The notes below the pieces were generated by a model. The model saw only the letters and a program-made list of their open reading frames with translations, had not been told where the DNA came from and did not search any database. A stretch of 36,481 bases of DNA from Candidatus Aminicenantota bacterium (lineage in GTDB: Bacteria; Acidobacteriota; Aminicenantia; Aminicenantales; Aminicenantaceae): the NCBI GenBank assembly GCA_011772475.1, contig WVZK01000031.1:1-36481 (forward strand). Reading direction: 5' to 3'. Both the position numbers and the translations under genes were made by a program. This document shows positions 26,566 through 36,217 of the stretch, one piece after another; position 1 is the first letter of the stretch, and every line of letters begins with the position of its first letter.

Positions 26566-26574
26566 ATTATAGCA
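26566..26574 (-). promoter_or_regulatory. Extended -10 element before the radical SAM gene
   Basis: On the minus strand TGC-TATAAT (TATAAT at 26566-26571) ends five bases before the ATG at 26560. The TG extension can compensate for the lack of a recognisable -35. The implied transcription start coincides with the start codon. Confidence 0.45.
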
Positions 26575-26675
26575 AATTTGGAGTCAGACTTTACCAAATT
26601 TAATTTTTTTTGGATGCTCAATATTTGGTTGTATTTTTTGATTAGAATAATTAAAGTTATCAGAGTCTAATCCCG

Positions 26676-27380
26676 ATGAGTGTCAAATCTGGCTCCTTAT
26701 ACAGTACGATTCCTCGACTGGAACGAATTCCCTTCCTTATCCATGGCTTCGGCGCAAGATTATGGAAGGAAGATGATTATAAAAATAGACCGGAGTGGAA
26801 GGATTTTAAGCTCGTTTTGCTTAATCAAATTCACTCCAACATTATTCAAGTAATAGATAATGTTCCCGAGGAGAAATTAAAAGGAGATGCCGCAATCACC
26901 GGCCTCCCTTTTCTCCTTCTCATCATAAAAACAGCTGATTGCCTACCTGCCCTAATTGTGGATGAGCCCCAGAAAGTAATTGCTGCTGTCCACTGCGGGT
27001 GGAGAGGAACATCTAAGAGAGTCATTAAAAAGGTTATTCAAAATATGAAAAACCATTATGGCAGCGATCCCGCATTGCTTCTGGTGGCTTTGGGGCCTTG
27101 TATAGGGCGTGAGTGCTATGAAGTTGGGGAGGATGTCTATAAGAGCTTTAAGCAAGAGGGCCTTTCAACAGAGTTTTTTCGAAATCATCCTCTGCGAAGG
27201 CAAAAGTATCTTTTCGATTTAAAAGGAGCAAATCTTTCTCAGATGGTTAGTGAAGGAGTGGAGGAAAAAAATATTTTTTCCGTAGAAATCTGTACTCATT
27301 GCCATGAGAGCCTTCCTTCATTCCGAAGAGATAAGGACAAAGCGGGCAGAACCCTAAGCTTCATCGGAATGTCATCTTAG
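26676..27380 (+). CDS. pgeF: Laccase-domain (YfiH/PgeF) purine nucleoside phosphorylase/editing protein
   Basis: This 234-residue cytoplasmic protein belongs to the YfiH family, annotated as polyphenol oxidase/laccase domain, multicopper-like purine nucleoside phosphorylase, or PgeF, which removes wrong residues from peptidoglycan precursors in E. coli. The metal-binding motifs are visible: LLNQIHS, KTADCLPALIV, VHCGWRG, and GPCIGRECYEVG, followed by ICTHCH near the end. It starts a run of plus-strand genes but is separated from purC by 73 bases. The ATG has no clear Shine-Dalgarno. The in vivo role of the family outside model organisms is unsettled. Confidence 0.92.
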   Translation: MSVKSGSLYSTIPRLERIPFLIHGFGARLWKEDDYKNRPEWKDFKLVLLNQIHSNIIQVIDNVPEEKLKGDAAITGLPFLLLIIKTADCLPALIVDEPQKVIAAVHCGWRGTSKRVIKKVIQNMKNHYGSDPALLLVALGPCIGRECYEVGEDVYKSFKQEGLSTEFFRNHPLRRQKYLFDLKGANLSQMVSEGVEEKNIFSVEICTHCHESLPSFRRDKDKAGRTLSFIGMSS

Positions 27381-27414
27381 AGGGGAGCGAGGCTATTTCC
27401 CAAAACGTTTTTAG

Positions 27415-27443
27415 TTGCTTTTTAAATTTATTTTTTTTATTCT
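27415..27443 (+). promoter_or_regulatory. Weak promoter candidate before purC
   Basis: TTGCTT (27415-27420) and TATTCT (27438-27443) are 17 bases apart and the -10 box is ten bases from the purC ATG. Both boxes are imperfect. No Shine-Dalgarno is visible, so a very short or absent leader is possible. Confidence 0.25.
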
Positions 27444-27453
27444 TTAGCGTGCT

Positions 27454-28347
27454 ATGGCCAAAGCATATTCTGAGATTTCAATTCCAGAACTTCCTTTATT
27501 CAAAAAAGGAAAGGTCCGCGACGTCTACGAGATAGAAGACAAGCTTCTTGTGGTTGCTTCGGACCGCATTTCTGCTTTTGATTTTGTTCTTCCTTCACTT
27601 ATTCCAGATAAGGGAAAAATCTTAACACAGCTTTCTAAGTTTTGGTTTGATTTCACCTCACTCGTTTGCCGTAATCATCTCCTGACTGACGATGTAGGCG
27701 AGTTTCCGCCAGTGCTCCACAAATATAAGGATATCCTGGAGAAAAGATCTATGCTGGTGCACAAGACCGAAGTTATTCCCGTAGAATGCGTTGTCCGAGG
27801 ATATCTCTCCGGCTCAGGATGGAAGGATTATAAAGCCACAGGGAAGATTAGCGGCGTTAAAGTTCCTCCTGGCATGAGAGAAGCTGACAGATTAGAAGAG
27901 ACGATCTTCACTCCTGCTACAAAGGCTGAAGTAGGGGAGCATGATCAAAACATATCTTTTAAGGAGATGCAAAAGCTAATTGAGCCTGAACTCGCTGATA
28001 AGGTTAAAAAAATAAGCTTGGAGCTCTTTCAGAAAGCATCCCTTCATGCTATCTCTAAGGGAATTATTATTGCTGATACAAAGTTTGAATTCGGGCTTTT
28101 AAATGATGAGCTTATGCTGGTTGACGAAATCTTTACTCCAGATTCTTCTCGATTCTGGCCGTCGGCCAGCTACTCTCCTGGCCAGTCTCCGCCCAGCCTG
28201 GATAAGCAATTTGTTCGTGATTACCTGGAAAGCACTGACTGGGACAAAGAGAGCCCGCCCCCTCCATTACCCCAGTCGATTATCGAACAGACAGCGAAAA
28301 GGTATTTTGAAATTTATAGTCTCTTAACAGGAAAGAATGAATTATAA
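27454..28347 (+). CDS. purC: SAICAR synthase
   Basis: PurC (phosphoribosylaminoimidazole-succinocarboxamide synthase) joins aspartate to CAIR with ATP in purine synthesis. The 297-residue length is that of the longer, yeast-like form. Motifs are clear: the glycine-lysine loop FKKGKVRDVYEI, VASDRISAFDFVLP, VECVVRGYLSGSGWKDY, EVGEHDQNIS, IADTKFEFG and DEIFTPDSSRFWP. The stop overlaps the next start (TAATG), so the PHP gene is translationally coupled. It is the only purine-synthesis gene in the window. Confidence 0.96.
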   Translation: MAKAYSEISIPELPLFKKGKVRDVYEIEDKLLVVASDRISAFDFVLPSLIPDKGKILTQLSKFWFDFTSLVCRNHLLTDDVGEFPPVLHKYKDILEKRSMLVHKTEVIPVECVVRGYLSGSGWKDYKATGKISGVKVPPGMREADRLEETIFTPATKAEVGEHDQNISFKEMQKLIEPELADKVKKISLELFQKASLHAISKGIIIADTKFEFGLLNDELMLVDEIFTPDSSRFWPSASYSPGQSPPSLDKQFVRDYLESTDWDKESPPPPLPQSIIEQTAKRYFEIYSLLTGKNEL

Positions 28348-29228
28348 TGCAAGGGCAAGTCGATTTGCATATTCATTCCAATAAAAGTAGCGACGGTAGC
28401 CTTTCTCCTTTCCATATTGTTCAGCTCGCAAGCGAGAAGAAACTGGAAGCTATTTCTATTACTGATCATGATACAGTTGCAGCTTATCCTCAAGCTTTGG
28501 AGTTCGGCGAAGAAGCAGGCGTTGAGGTTATCCCCGGCATCGAGCTCACAACTCTCTACGGCGACCGTGAGTTTCATCTTCTTCTTCCCTTTGTAAGCTG
28601 GAAGAAGAAAATTATTTTCAAACTTATCAATAAGGCTTCGAAGAAAAGGATTATAGAGGCTAAGGAGCGTGTTCGTAAACTTCAAGACATCGGATTTGAT
28701 ATTAGCTGGAAAGAGATAGCCAAAGATTCAAAGTCCACTCCTCCCTTGGGAGTGACAATTGCCCAGGTTTTGCTGCGAAAGGCTGAAAGGAAAAAAACTC
28801 CAGTGCTCAAGAAGTATTTTGAAGGGGCAAGTCGAGACTTTGCCCCTTATCTTTTTTATGAAGATTATTTCGTGAAGGGTAAGCCGGCTTGGGTTCCCAA
28901 GCAAAACCTGAGTTTATTGGATGTTCTCAGGGTTGCTCCCGAGACAGAAGGTGTTCCAGTCCTCGCTCATCCTGGTGCGTATTTCCAGAAGGCCTCCAGA
29001 GAAGATATAGCAATTCTGAAAGAAAGCGGGCTCCAAGGGATAGAGGTATACACTTCTTATCATGATCATTCCCAGACAGAGCATTACAAGAAGATTGCAG
29101 AAGAGCTGGATCTTGTTCCGATAGCTGGGTCAGATTTTCATGGAAAAATAAAACCTCACATACCCTTTGGAAATCTTAGAGAGGGTCAATACTGGATGGT
29201 AGAGGAGTTGAGAAAAAGAAGGAAGTGA
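28347..29228 (+). CDS. PHP-domain phosphoesterase
   Basis: The 293-residue protein has the polymerase and histidinol phosphatase (PHP) fold of the YciV/RNase AM group, metal-dependent phosphoesterases acting on nucleotide or RNA 5' ends. Metal ligands are seen in DLHIHSNKSSDGSL (HxH near residues 7-9), SITDHDT, the Glu in IPGIELTT, VLAHPGAYF and GSDFHGK. The order and spacing fit that group. It overlaps purC by one base and is followed seven bases later by cvpA, so it is part of the same operon. Its exact substrate cannot be fixed from sequence. Confidence 0.9.
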   Translation: MQGQVDLHIHSNKSSDGSLSPFHIVQLASEKKLEAISITDHDTVAAYPQALEFGEEAGVEVIPGIELTTLYGDREFHLLLPFVSWKKKIIFKLINKASKKRIIEAKERVRKLQDIGFDISWKEIAKDSKSTPPLGVTIAQVLLRKAERKKTPVLKKYFEGASRDFAPYLFYEDYFVKGKPAWVPKQNLSLLDVLRVAPETEGVPVLAHPGAYFQKASREDIAILKESGLQGIEVYTSYHDHSQTEHYKKIAEELDLVPIAGSDFHGKIKPHIPFGNLREGQYWMVEELRKRRK

Positions 29229-29234
29229 ACTGGC

Positions 29235-29765
29235 GTGAACTGGATTGATGTTATTTTGATCAGCATTTTAGCCTTGACCACTATCCTGGGCGTAGTCAAA
29301 GGACTTGTGAAGCAGGTTTTTGGCCTTCTTGCAGTGATTATTGGATTAATTTTGGCCCTTGGTTTTTATTCTCAGGCCTCCCGGATTTATCTTCGGCTTA
29401 TCTCCAACGAAGTCCTGGCTCATTTTTTAGGCTTTTTGACCATATTTTTGATTGTGCTCTGCCTGGGCTGGGTTTCATCGTATACTCTCTCTAAGTTTAT
29501 AAAAGGCCCCTTAAAGCTCCTTAATAATATTTTAGGAGGAGGAATAGGGCTCCTGAAGGGGATTCTAATCTGTGGTGTTGTTGTTTTTGCTCTCTTGGTG
29601 TTTCCGATAAGCAAAAAGGCCTTGAAAGAATCTGCTCTTTCCCCAGTGTGCCTGCAAGTGACTAGGGCCATAATCAGCCTTATACCTAAGGAGCTTAAGG
29701 AAAGATTCAAAGAAGCCTATAAAGAAGTCACAAAAAGGGTGGAAAAAGATGGAAAAAAAATCTGA
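29235..29765 (+). CDS. CvpA family membrane protein
   Basis: This 176-residue inner-membrane protein has four hydrophobic helices (about 5-20, 25-45, 62-85 and 100-122) and the CvpA opening NWIDVILISILALTTILGVVKGLVKQVF. CvpA proteins are known from colicin V production and from bile or envelope stress tolerance, with no defined biochemical activity. The start is GTG, seven bases after the PHP stop; GGAAG lies just upstream. Its charged C-terminus overlaps the following HTH gene by 17 bases. Association with purine genes is common for cvpA. Confidence 0.87.
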   Translation: MNWIDVILISILALTTILGVVKGLVKQVFGLLAVIIGLILALGFYSQASRIYLRLISNEVLAHFLGFLTIFLIVLCLGWVSSYTLSKFIKGPLKLLNNILGGGIGLLKGILICGVVVFALLVFPISKKALKESALSPVCLQVTRAIISLIPKELKERFKEAYKEVTKRVEKDGKKI

Positions 29766-29985
29766 AAAACTCAATATCCATCAGAAACTGGAAATTGTTA
29801 TCGATGAAATGGTGGAAAAAGAGCTATCTCTGAAAGATGCACTAAAAGAATTCGAAAAAATTTACATCGAAAAATCAGCGAAAATATACAAGGGGAACAT
29901 GACCAAAATGGCAAACGCCCTTGGAGTTCATCGCAACACTCTTCGTAACAGGGCCAAATCTTTAAAGATTTTGAAGAAAATTTAG
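29749..29985 (+). CDS. Small Fis-type helix-turn-helix protein
   Basis: The 78-residue protein ends in a Fis/NtrC-type HTH (HTH_8): KGNMTKMANALGVHRNTLRNRAKSL at about 48-72. The N-terminal part is helical (LEIVIDEMVEKELSLKDALKEFEKIYIEKS), as in Fis, which dimerises through that region. It is probably a DNA-binding protein with a local or global regulatory role. It overlaps cvpA by 17 bases, and its TAG stop lies inside the CIRCE operator of groESL, so HrcA bound there would sit on the end of this gene. Confidence 0.8.
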   Translation: MEKKSEKLNIHQKLEIVIDEMVEKELSLKDALKEFEKIYIEKSAKIYKGNMTKMANALGVHRNTLRNRAKSLKILKKI

Positions 29986-30008
29986 CACTCTCCTTCTAAG
30001 AGTGCTAA
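29982..30008. promoter_or_regulatory. CIRCE operator (perfect), HrcA-binding site
   Basis: TTAGCACTC (29982-29990), nine bases, GAGTGCTAA (30000-30008) is the exact CIRCE consensus. HrcA represses chaperone genes through it. It lies 16 bases upstream of the -35 box, and its left arm contains the stop codon of the Fis-type gene. No hrcA is present in the window. Confidence 0.95.
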
Positions 30009-30024
30009 ATTTATTTCTTTTTTC

Positions 30025-30054
30025 TTGACAAAAAAGGGGAACTAGAGCTAAAAT
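30025..30054 (+). promoter_or_regulatory. groESL promoter
   Basis: TTGACA (30025-30030, perfect) and TAAAAT (30049-30054) are separated by 18 bases. The leader to groES is about 47 bases and includes a second CIRCE-like sequence and a strong AAGGAGG. Confidence 0.65.
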
Positions 30055-30080
30055 TAGCAATCTTCTATAAAATCTGCTAA
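30054..30080. promoter_or_regulatory. Second, degenerate CIRCE-like operator
   Basis: TTAGCAATC, nine bases, ATCTGCTAA has the CIRCE geometry of 9-9-9 and matches 8 of 9 bases in the left arm and 6 of 9 in the right; TTAGCA and TGCTAA remain fully complementary. It begins at the last base of the -10 box and covers the likely transcription start, the usual place for HrcA repression. Confidence 0.5.
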
Positions 30081-30108
30081 AAAAATTATCTATATTAAGG
30101 AGGCTTTA

Positions 30109-32038
<1,930 letters not shown>

Positions 32039-32044
32039 ATCCTC

Positions 32045-32178
32045 GGGGTCAGGCATCATGAGGTCAGGCTTCATGGGGTCAGGCCTTGTCATCGGGAAAA
32101 GATATTTTCTTACGTCTTGTCCTTACGGCATTCTTTTGGGTATGGACTGAGCCCATAATTTGGTCAAGGTCTAACCCC
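32045..32178. repeat. Inverted-repeat element I (triplicated GGGGTCAGG arm)
   Basis: Three tandem arms follow the groEL stop by six bases: GGGGTCAGGCATCAT (32045-32059), GAGGTCAGGCTTCAT (32060-32074) and GGGGTCAGGCCTTGTCAT (32075-32092). A degenerate complementary arm AAGGTCTAACCCC is at 32166-32178, matching 11 of 13 bases of the third arm. It lacks the palindromic core. With 32179-32342, which is AT-rich and shows nothing else, it fills the gap of about 304 bases before the convergent secreted-protein gene. Confidence 0.75.
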
Positions 32179-32342
32179 AAAGGCCCTGGATACTTGCCCA
32201 GGTTCTTTCTTATTTCAGCGCTTCTCTTTGGTATATAAAAATATTTACTATTCTGAATCTTCTAAAAAATGACCGCTTAGAAATTCTCTTATATTCTTTT
32301 ATCCTTAGTAATCTGATTCCAAGCAGTAATGATGAATTAATA

Positions 32343-32771
32343 TTAATATTCCATTTTAAACCTGACCCTTACCAATTTATAAGTAGTTATCTTTTTGCCA
32401 GATTCAAATATTACGTTCACTGTTTTGTCGGCGGGATTTTTTAGTATATTTAATCTGGGCTGAATTGGAATTTCGGGATCTTTTATTCTTTCCCTACCAA
32501 AGCTCTTATATGGTAGTCTTTCTCCAGCTATAAGGCAGAGAGCTTTTCCCTTTTTTATAAGCCTGAGATACCACACTTGCTGCGTATAACTAAACATAAT
32601 TTCAAAATCATATTTACCTTTCTCGAATATAGAATTTTTATGTTTCAGATCATATGGGATTTGTACGTCTTTGAATTTATAAATTCTTTTCATGGAGGCC
32701 ATAGCTGAGCAAAAAAGAAACATAATCAGAAAGATTCCCAAATGCATAACAAAAGATTTTTTATATAACAT
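32343..32771 (-). CDS. Small secreted hypothetical protein
   Basis: This 142-residue protein has a signal peptide (about 1-26, ending SAMAS) and a mature domain of likely beta strands (YDFEIMFSYTQQVWYLRLIKKGKALCLIAGE; KTVNVIFESGKKITTYKLVRVRF). I do not recognise the family. An AGGAGG eight bases before the ATG makes expression convincing. It stands alone: groESL converges on one side and lptFG diverges on the other. A structural or ligand-binding role in the periplasm is all that can be suggested. Confidence 0.7.
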   Translation of the reverse strand: MLYKKSFVMHLGIFLIMFLFCSAMASMKRIYKFKDVQIPYDLKHKNSIFEKGKYDFEIMFSYTQQVWYLRLIKKGKALCLIAGERLPYKSFGRERIKDPEIPIQPRLNILKNPADKTVNVIFESGKKITTYKLVRVRFKMEY

Positions 32772-33195
32772 CTAATCGTCCTCCTTTTAAAGACTCATTA
32801 AATAGACAGTGGTTATCAAAGAAGTTTAGCTAGTTTTCTTGTTTTTCCCCTCCTGCTTTTTTTCTATCCTATCATAGCTTGAGTGAAAAAATTTATCAAG
32901 GAAAAGAATCATAAATGTTGAAGGAAAAGTCAGCAGTTTTTATGAAAGAATAAAGTTATGAGATTTAACTTTTACTAGTCAAATACTATTGAATTATGAA
33001 ACAAGCACAGGAAATCACTGACCTGCCCTCCAAATATCGATCCAGGTGATTTGTAAAAATTTGCTGGGCGCGGACCTGCTCCGTGTTTAGGTCAATTTTT
33101 GCGGGAGCAGATGCCTGGAAGACTCTAAGTTCTTTATCTTCAAGTAATTATAATGACGATATACAAGCTCAATAATTTTATGGTATATAAACAGA
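32772..33195. other. Gene-free region with possible structured RNA
   Basis: This 424-base region between divergent genes has no ORF. Most of it is AT-rich, but 33012-33110 is less so and holds pairing segments. AAATCAC-TGA-CCTG (33012-33025) pairs with CAGGTGATTT (33043-33052) as ten base pairs with a three-base bulge. CTGCTCC (33076-33082) pairs with GGAGCAG (33104-33110), and AAAAATT (33055-33061) with AATTTTT (33094-33100), the last two interleaved as in a pseudoknot. A -10-like TATATA is at 33184-33189. Confidence 0.35.
33184..33189 (+). promoter_or_regulatory. Possible -10 box directly before lptFG
   Basis: TATATA ends six bases before the GTG start of lptFG, the same geometry as for mfd and envC, and there is no Shine-Dalgarno. 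No good -35 is seen, so this is weak. Confidence 0.25.
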
Positions 33196-35550
33196 GTGAT
33201 CAAATATTTTGACCGCTATATCATAAAAGAGTTAGCCCCCCCTTTTTTTATCGGCCTTTTAATCTACACTTTTGTTCTTTTAATGAATCAGATTCTTCAA
33301 TTCTCTGAGATTTTCATAACCAGAGGAGTTTCATTCAAAGCCGCAATAGTAATCTTCGTCTACCTCGTTCCTTCTATTCTGGCCTTTACTGTGCCGATGG
33401 CTATCCTGATGGGGGTTTTGGGTGGTCTGAGCCGTCTTTCATCTGACTCGGAGATCATGGCTTTTAAAACATTGGGGATCAGCTATAAGAGGCTTCTCCG
33501 CCCTGTTCTTATCTTTTCAGTCTGCGGGTGGCTGTTGACTTCTTATTTAGTTCTCTATCTTGCACCTCACTCCAACTACAGGCTGATCCAGACAATTTAT
33601 CAATCTGTCCTGACAAAGGTTCAGTTTAAGATTAATCCTCGGGAATTCAATGAGTCCATCCCCAATACGGTTATATTTATCCAGGGGATCACTCAAACAA
33701 GAGACTGGGAGAATATTTTCGTCTATTTTTCCGACCCCCCTGAAGAGCCAAGGGTTATATCTGCAAAGAGAGGAAAGCTTAACTTCTATCCAGAAATGAA
33801 AAGAGCCGTCCTTGAGCTTTTCGACGGAACTGTTCATTCTTATCCCCTTTCTGAACCCGAGAAATACGGAGTTACATCTTTCGAGAAAATTGAAGAAGAA
33901 ATAAACGTGGAGAGCCTCTTCACTTCCGTTTCTCATAAAAAGCGGGTGCGAGAAAAGGATATCCGCGAGCTATTCAGGGATATAAAAATCATCAGGCAAG
34001 ATTTAACAAAGCTCAGGAAGGAAAAGGAAGTAGCAGCTGATAAAGAGTTTGATTATTCGCGAAGAAGAAAGGACTATCTTTCTTACTGGGTTGAGATTAA
34101 TAAGAAATTCGCCCTTCCTTTTGTCTGTTTAATTTTCGGCCTTTTAGGCCTTCCTCTCGGTGTTTCAACACGCAAGGGAGGCAGAACCAGCGGCTTCACG
34201 ATAAGTCTGGGAATAATTTTGATCTACTACGTGCTGATCACCGCAGGCGAGAAGATGACTATGGAAGGGAAACTCTCTCCTTTGCTCGGAATATGGGGGC
34301 CAAATATTCTGCTGCTCCTTGTTGGCGTTTATCTGTTCATTCAGTCGCTGAAAGAAGCCAAGCTCTTTGCTGGCCTTTCCCGCTTTTTAAAGAGAAGGAA
34401 AGAAGAGGAGTCTTTTCCTAAAAAAAGGATATTCTCCAGAAACTGGCCGCGATTTCCCCTCCGCTTTCCCAATATCTTGGATCGCTATGCCATCAGAAAA
34501 TACTTGGCCATATTTTCGCTCGTCTTTTTCAGTCTGCTTCTCATTTCAATCATTGTCACTTTTTTTGAGCGGATTGATAATGTCTATGAGCATGATAAAC
34601 CTCTTATTCTCTTGTTTGAGTTTGTTCGCTACAGCATCCCTGAGTTTATTCATTATATTCTTCCCGTTACTGCTTTGACCACTACCCTTTTGTCCTTGGG
34701 CCTTTTTACAAAATTCAATGAAATAACAGCCATGAAGGCTTGTGGCATAAGCCTTTATCGCATTATTCTCCCTGTTCTTCTTATGGCGTGTCTTGTGAGT
34801 TTTCTTTCTTTTTATCTTCAGGAAAATGTTCTTCCCTATTCCAACAAGAAGAAAGAAGAGATTTGGAACAAGATTAATGATGTTCCTGCGCGGAGCTACA
34901 GCTATCTCGATCGCCGCTGGGTTTTGAGCAAAGAAAAGAATAGAATTTACCATTACAATTATTTTGATCTGCAGAAGTCTGTCTTCAGTCAGCTCTCGAT
35001 CTATGATTTCGATCCTTCAGCGTGGTCTTTTCAAAGAAGGATTTATTCAGAAAGAGGCTATTTACGTAATGGTCATCTTTCTTTAGAAAATTGCTGGTCA
35101 AGAGACTTTGTCAACGGCATACCCACAGGATTCGAAAAGAAAGAGAAGATTGATTTACTGGATGCGGAAGATAAGGATCATTTCAAGAAGAGGTATAAAG
35201 AGCCTGAGCAGATGAGTTATACAGAGCTCAGGCAGTATATAGAAGAGCTAGAAGAGCGTGATTTTGATACGGTGAGGTTCAAGGTTGATTTGAACTATAA
35301 AGTATCTTTTCCTCTTGCCAGTTTGATTATGACGCTCCTCGGGATTCCTTTTGCTTTTTCTATGGGAAAGAAGGGGACCCTTGTTGGCATCGGCTTGAGC
35401 ATTGCTATTGCTATGATCTATTGGGGTGGGATAGGAGTTTTCAAGAGCATTGGTTATCTTAATTATCTGAGTGCTTTTTTGGCAGCCTGGGGACCTAACC
35501 TGATTTTTGGATTGATCGGACTTTATCTCCTTTTTACCTTAAGGACCTAA
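33196..35550 (+). CDS. lptF/lptG: Fused LptF-LptG lipopolysaccharide export permease
   Basis: LptF and LptG are the two membrane subunits of the LptB2FG transporter that extracts lipopolysaccharide for delivery to the outer membrane. Normally each is a separate protein of about 360-390 residues. Here both are in one 784-residue chain: half one about 1-385 (FDRYIIKELAPPFFIGLLIY; coupling helix DSEIMAFKTLGISYKRLLRP) and half two about 428-784 (LDRYAIRKYLAIFSLVFFSL; NEITAMKACGISLYRIILP). Each half has six membrane helices and a periplasmic beta-jellyroll. A basic linker of about 40 residues (FLKRRKEEESFPKKR) joins them, keeping both C- and N-termini cytoplasmic. The GTG start lacks a Shine-Dalgarno. 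A terminator follows. Confidence 0.93.
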   Translation: MIKYFDRYIIKELAPPFFIGLLIYTFVLLMNQILQFSEIFITRGVSFKAAIVIFVYLVPSILAFTVPMAILMGVLGGLSRLSSDSEIMAFKTLGISYKRLLRPVLIFSVCGWLLTSYLVLYLAPHSNYRLIQTIYQSVLTKVQFKINPREFNESIPNTVIFIQGITQTRDWENIFVYFSDPPEEPRVISAKRGKLNFYPEMKRAVLELFDGTVHSYPLSEPEKYGVTSFEKIEEEINVESLFTSVSHKKRVREKDIRELFRDIKIIRQDLTKLRKEKEVAADKEFDYSRRRKDYLSYWVEINKKFALPFVCLIFGLLGLPLGVSTRKGGRTSGFTISLGIILIYYVLITAGEKMTMEGKLSPLLGIWGPNILLLLVGVYLFIQSLKEAKLFAGLSRFLKRRKEEESFPKKRIFSRNWPRFPLRFPNILDRYAIRKYLAIFSLVFFSLLLISIIVTFFERIDNVYEHDKPLILLFEFVRYSIPEFIHYILPVTALTTTLLSLGLFTKFNEITAMKACGISLYRIILPVLLMACLVSFLSFYLQENVLPYSNKKKEEIWNKINDVPARSYSYLDRRWVLSKEKNRIYHYNYFDLQKSVFSQLSIYDFDPSAWSFQRRIYSERGYLRNGHLSLENCWSRDFVNGIPTGFEKKEKIDLLDAEDKDHFKKRYKEPEQMSYTELRQYIEELEERDFDTVRFKVDLNYKVSFPLASLIMTLLGIPFAFSMGKKGTLVGIGLSIAIAMIYWGGIGVFKSIGYLNYLSAFLAAWGPNLIFGLIGLYLLFTLRT

Positions 35551-35560
35551 GTCGATAAGC

Positions 35561-35595
35561 ATAATTCCTTAACTCAGTGGAATTATCCCCTTTTT
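35561..35595 (+). terminator. Intrinsic terminator after lptFG
   Basis: ATAATTCC (35561-35568) and GGAATTAT (35579-35586) form an 8-bp stem with a ten-base loop, followed by CCCC and TTTTT (35591-35595). An outer pair GGACCT (35543-35548) and AGGTCC (35601-35606) could extend the structure. Confidence 0.6.
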
Positions 35596-35657
35596 ATATA
35601 AGGTCCAGCTTTGTTCGGTGATAGTGTTATGAGAGGGAAGTGAAGGAGGGGATGAAC

Positions 35658-36143
35658 TTACATTTTGTATTTGCCGAAGTTTTCGGGTTTTAATCCTTCA
35701 AGCCACTTCTTGAGTTTTTCTGAATCTTCCAGATTCTCGTCGAATTTTAGACTGTGCGCTTTTTTTACCACTTCATTCTCCACAAATATGGGTGCCTCTG
35801 CCCTAAGAGCCAAAGCAATGGCATCAGAAGGACGGGAATCAATAGTCACAGCCTGATCTTTGTTGCGGCAATGGATCTGGGCAAAAAAAGTATTATCTCT
35901 TACATCGTTAACTACGATCTTTTCGATGGAGATATTGAGTTTATCCAGGAAATTTTTCAACAGGTCGTGAGTCATAGGCCGAGGGGTGGCTATGTTTTCT
36001 ATTTTGAGGGCAATGGCGTTAGCTTCAAATACTCCTATCCAGATAGGGAGCATGCGTTCGCTATTGAGGTCTTCAAGCACAATAATATGCATTTTAGAAA
36101 TGGGATCAACAACGAGCCCTTTTATCTTCATTTCAATTTCCAT
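35658..36143 (-). CDS. Bifunctional nuclease family protein (DUF151)
   Basis: This 161-residue cytoplasmic protein belongs to the bifunctional nuclease (BFN/DUF151) family, described as having DNase and RNase activity in plants and implicated in stress or DNA functions in bacteria. Family signatures are present: MKIKGLVVDPISKMHIIVLEDLNSERMLPIWIG opening, EANAIALKIENIATPRPMTHDLL, and SRPSDAIALALRAEAPIFVE. The short Lys/Glu-rich C-terminus lacks a full UVR domain. GAGG lies about eight bases before the ATG; a second ATG at codon 5 is possible. It is 75 bases downstream of the partial gene on the same strand and convergent with lptFG. Confidence 0.9.
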   Translation of the reverse strand: MEIEMKIKGLVVDPISKMHIIVLEDLNSERMLPIWIGVFEANAIALKIENIATPRPMTHDLLKNFLDKLNISIEKIVVNDVRDNTFFAQIHCRNKDQAVTIDSRPSDAIALALRAEAPIFVENEVVKKAHSLKFDENLEDSEKLKKWLEGLKPENFGKYKM

Positions 36144-36217
36144 GGTTCATTCCTCGCTTATGGATTAATATAAGGCTTATTCGGGGAGTTGTCAAGAAAC
36201 CCACCCTTAGAGAGGGG

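Noticed and set aside
26580-26673. Possible degenerate repeat element between the radical SAM gene and pgeF (GGAGTCAGACTTT ... AGAGTCTAATCCC)
   Set aside because: The two arms match only partly and there is no core or tandem arm, so chance similarity cannot be excluded.
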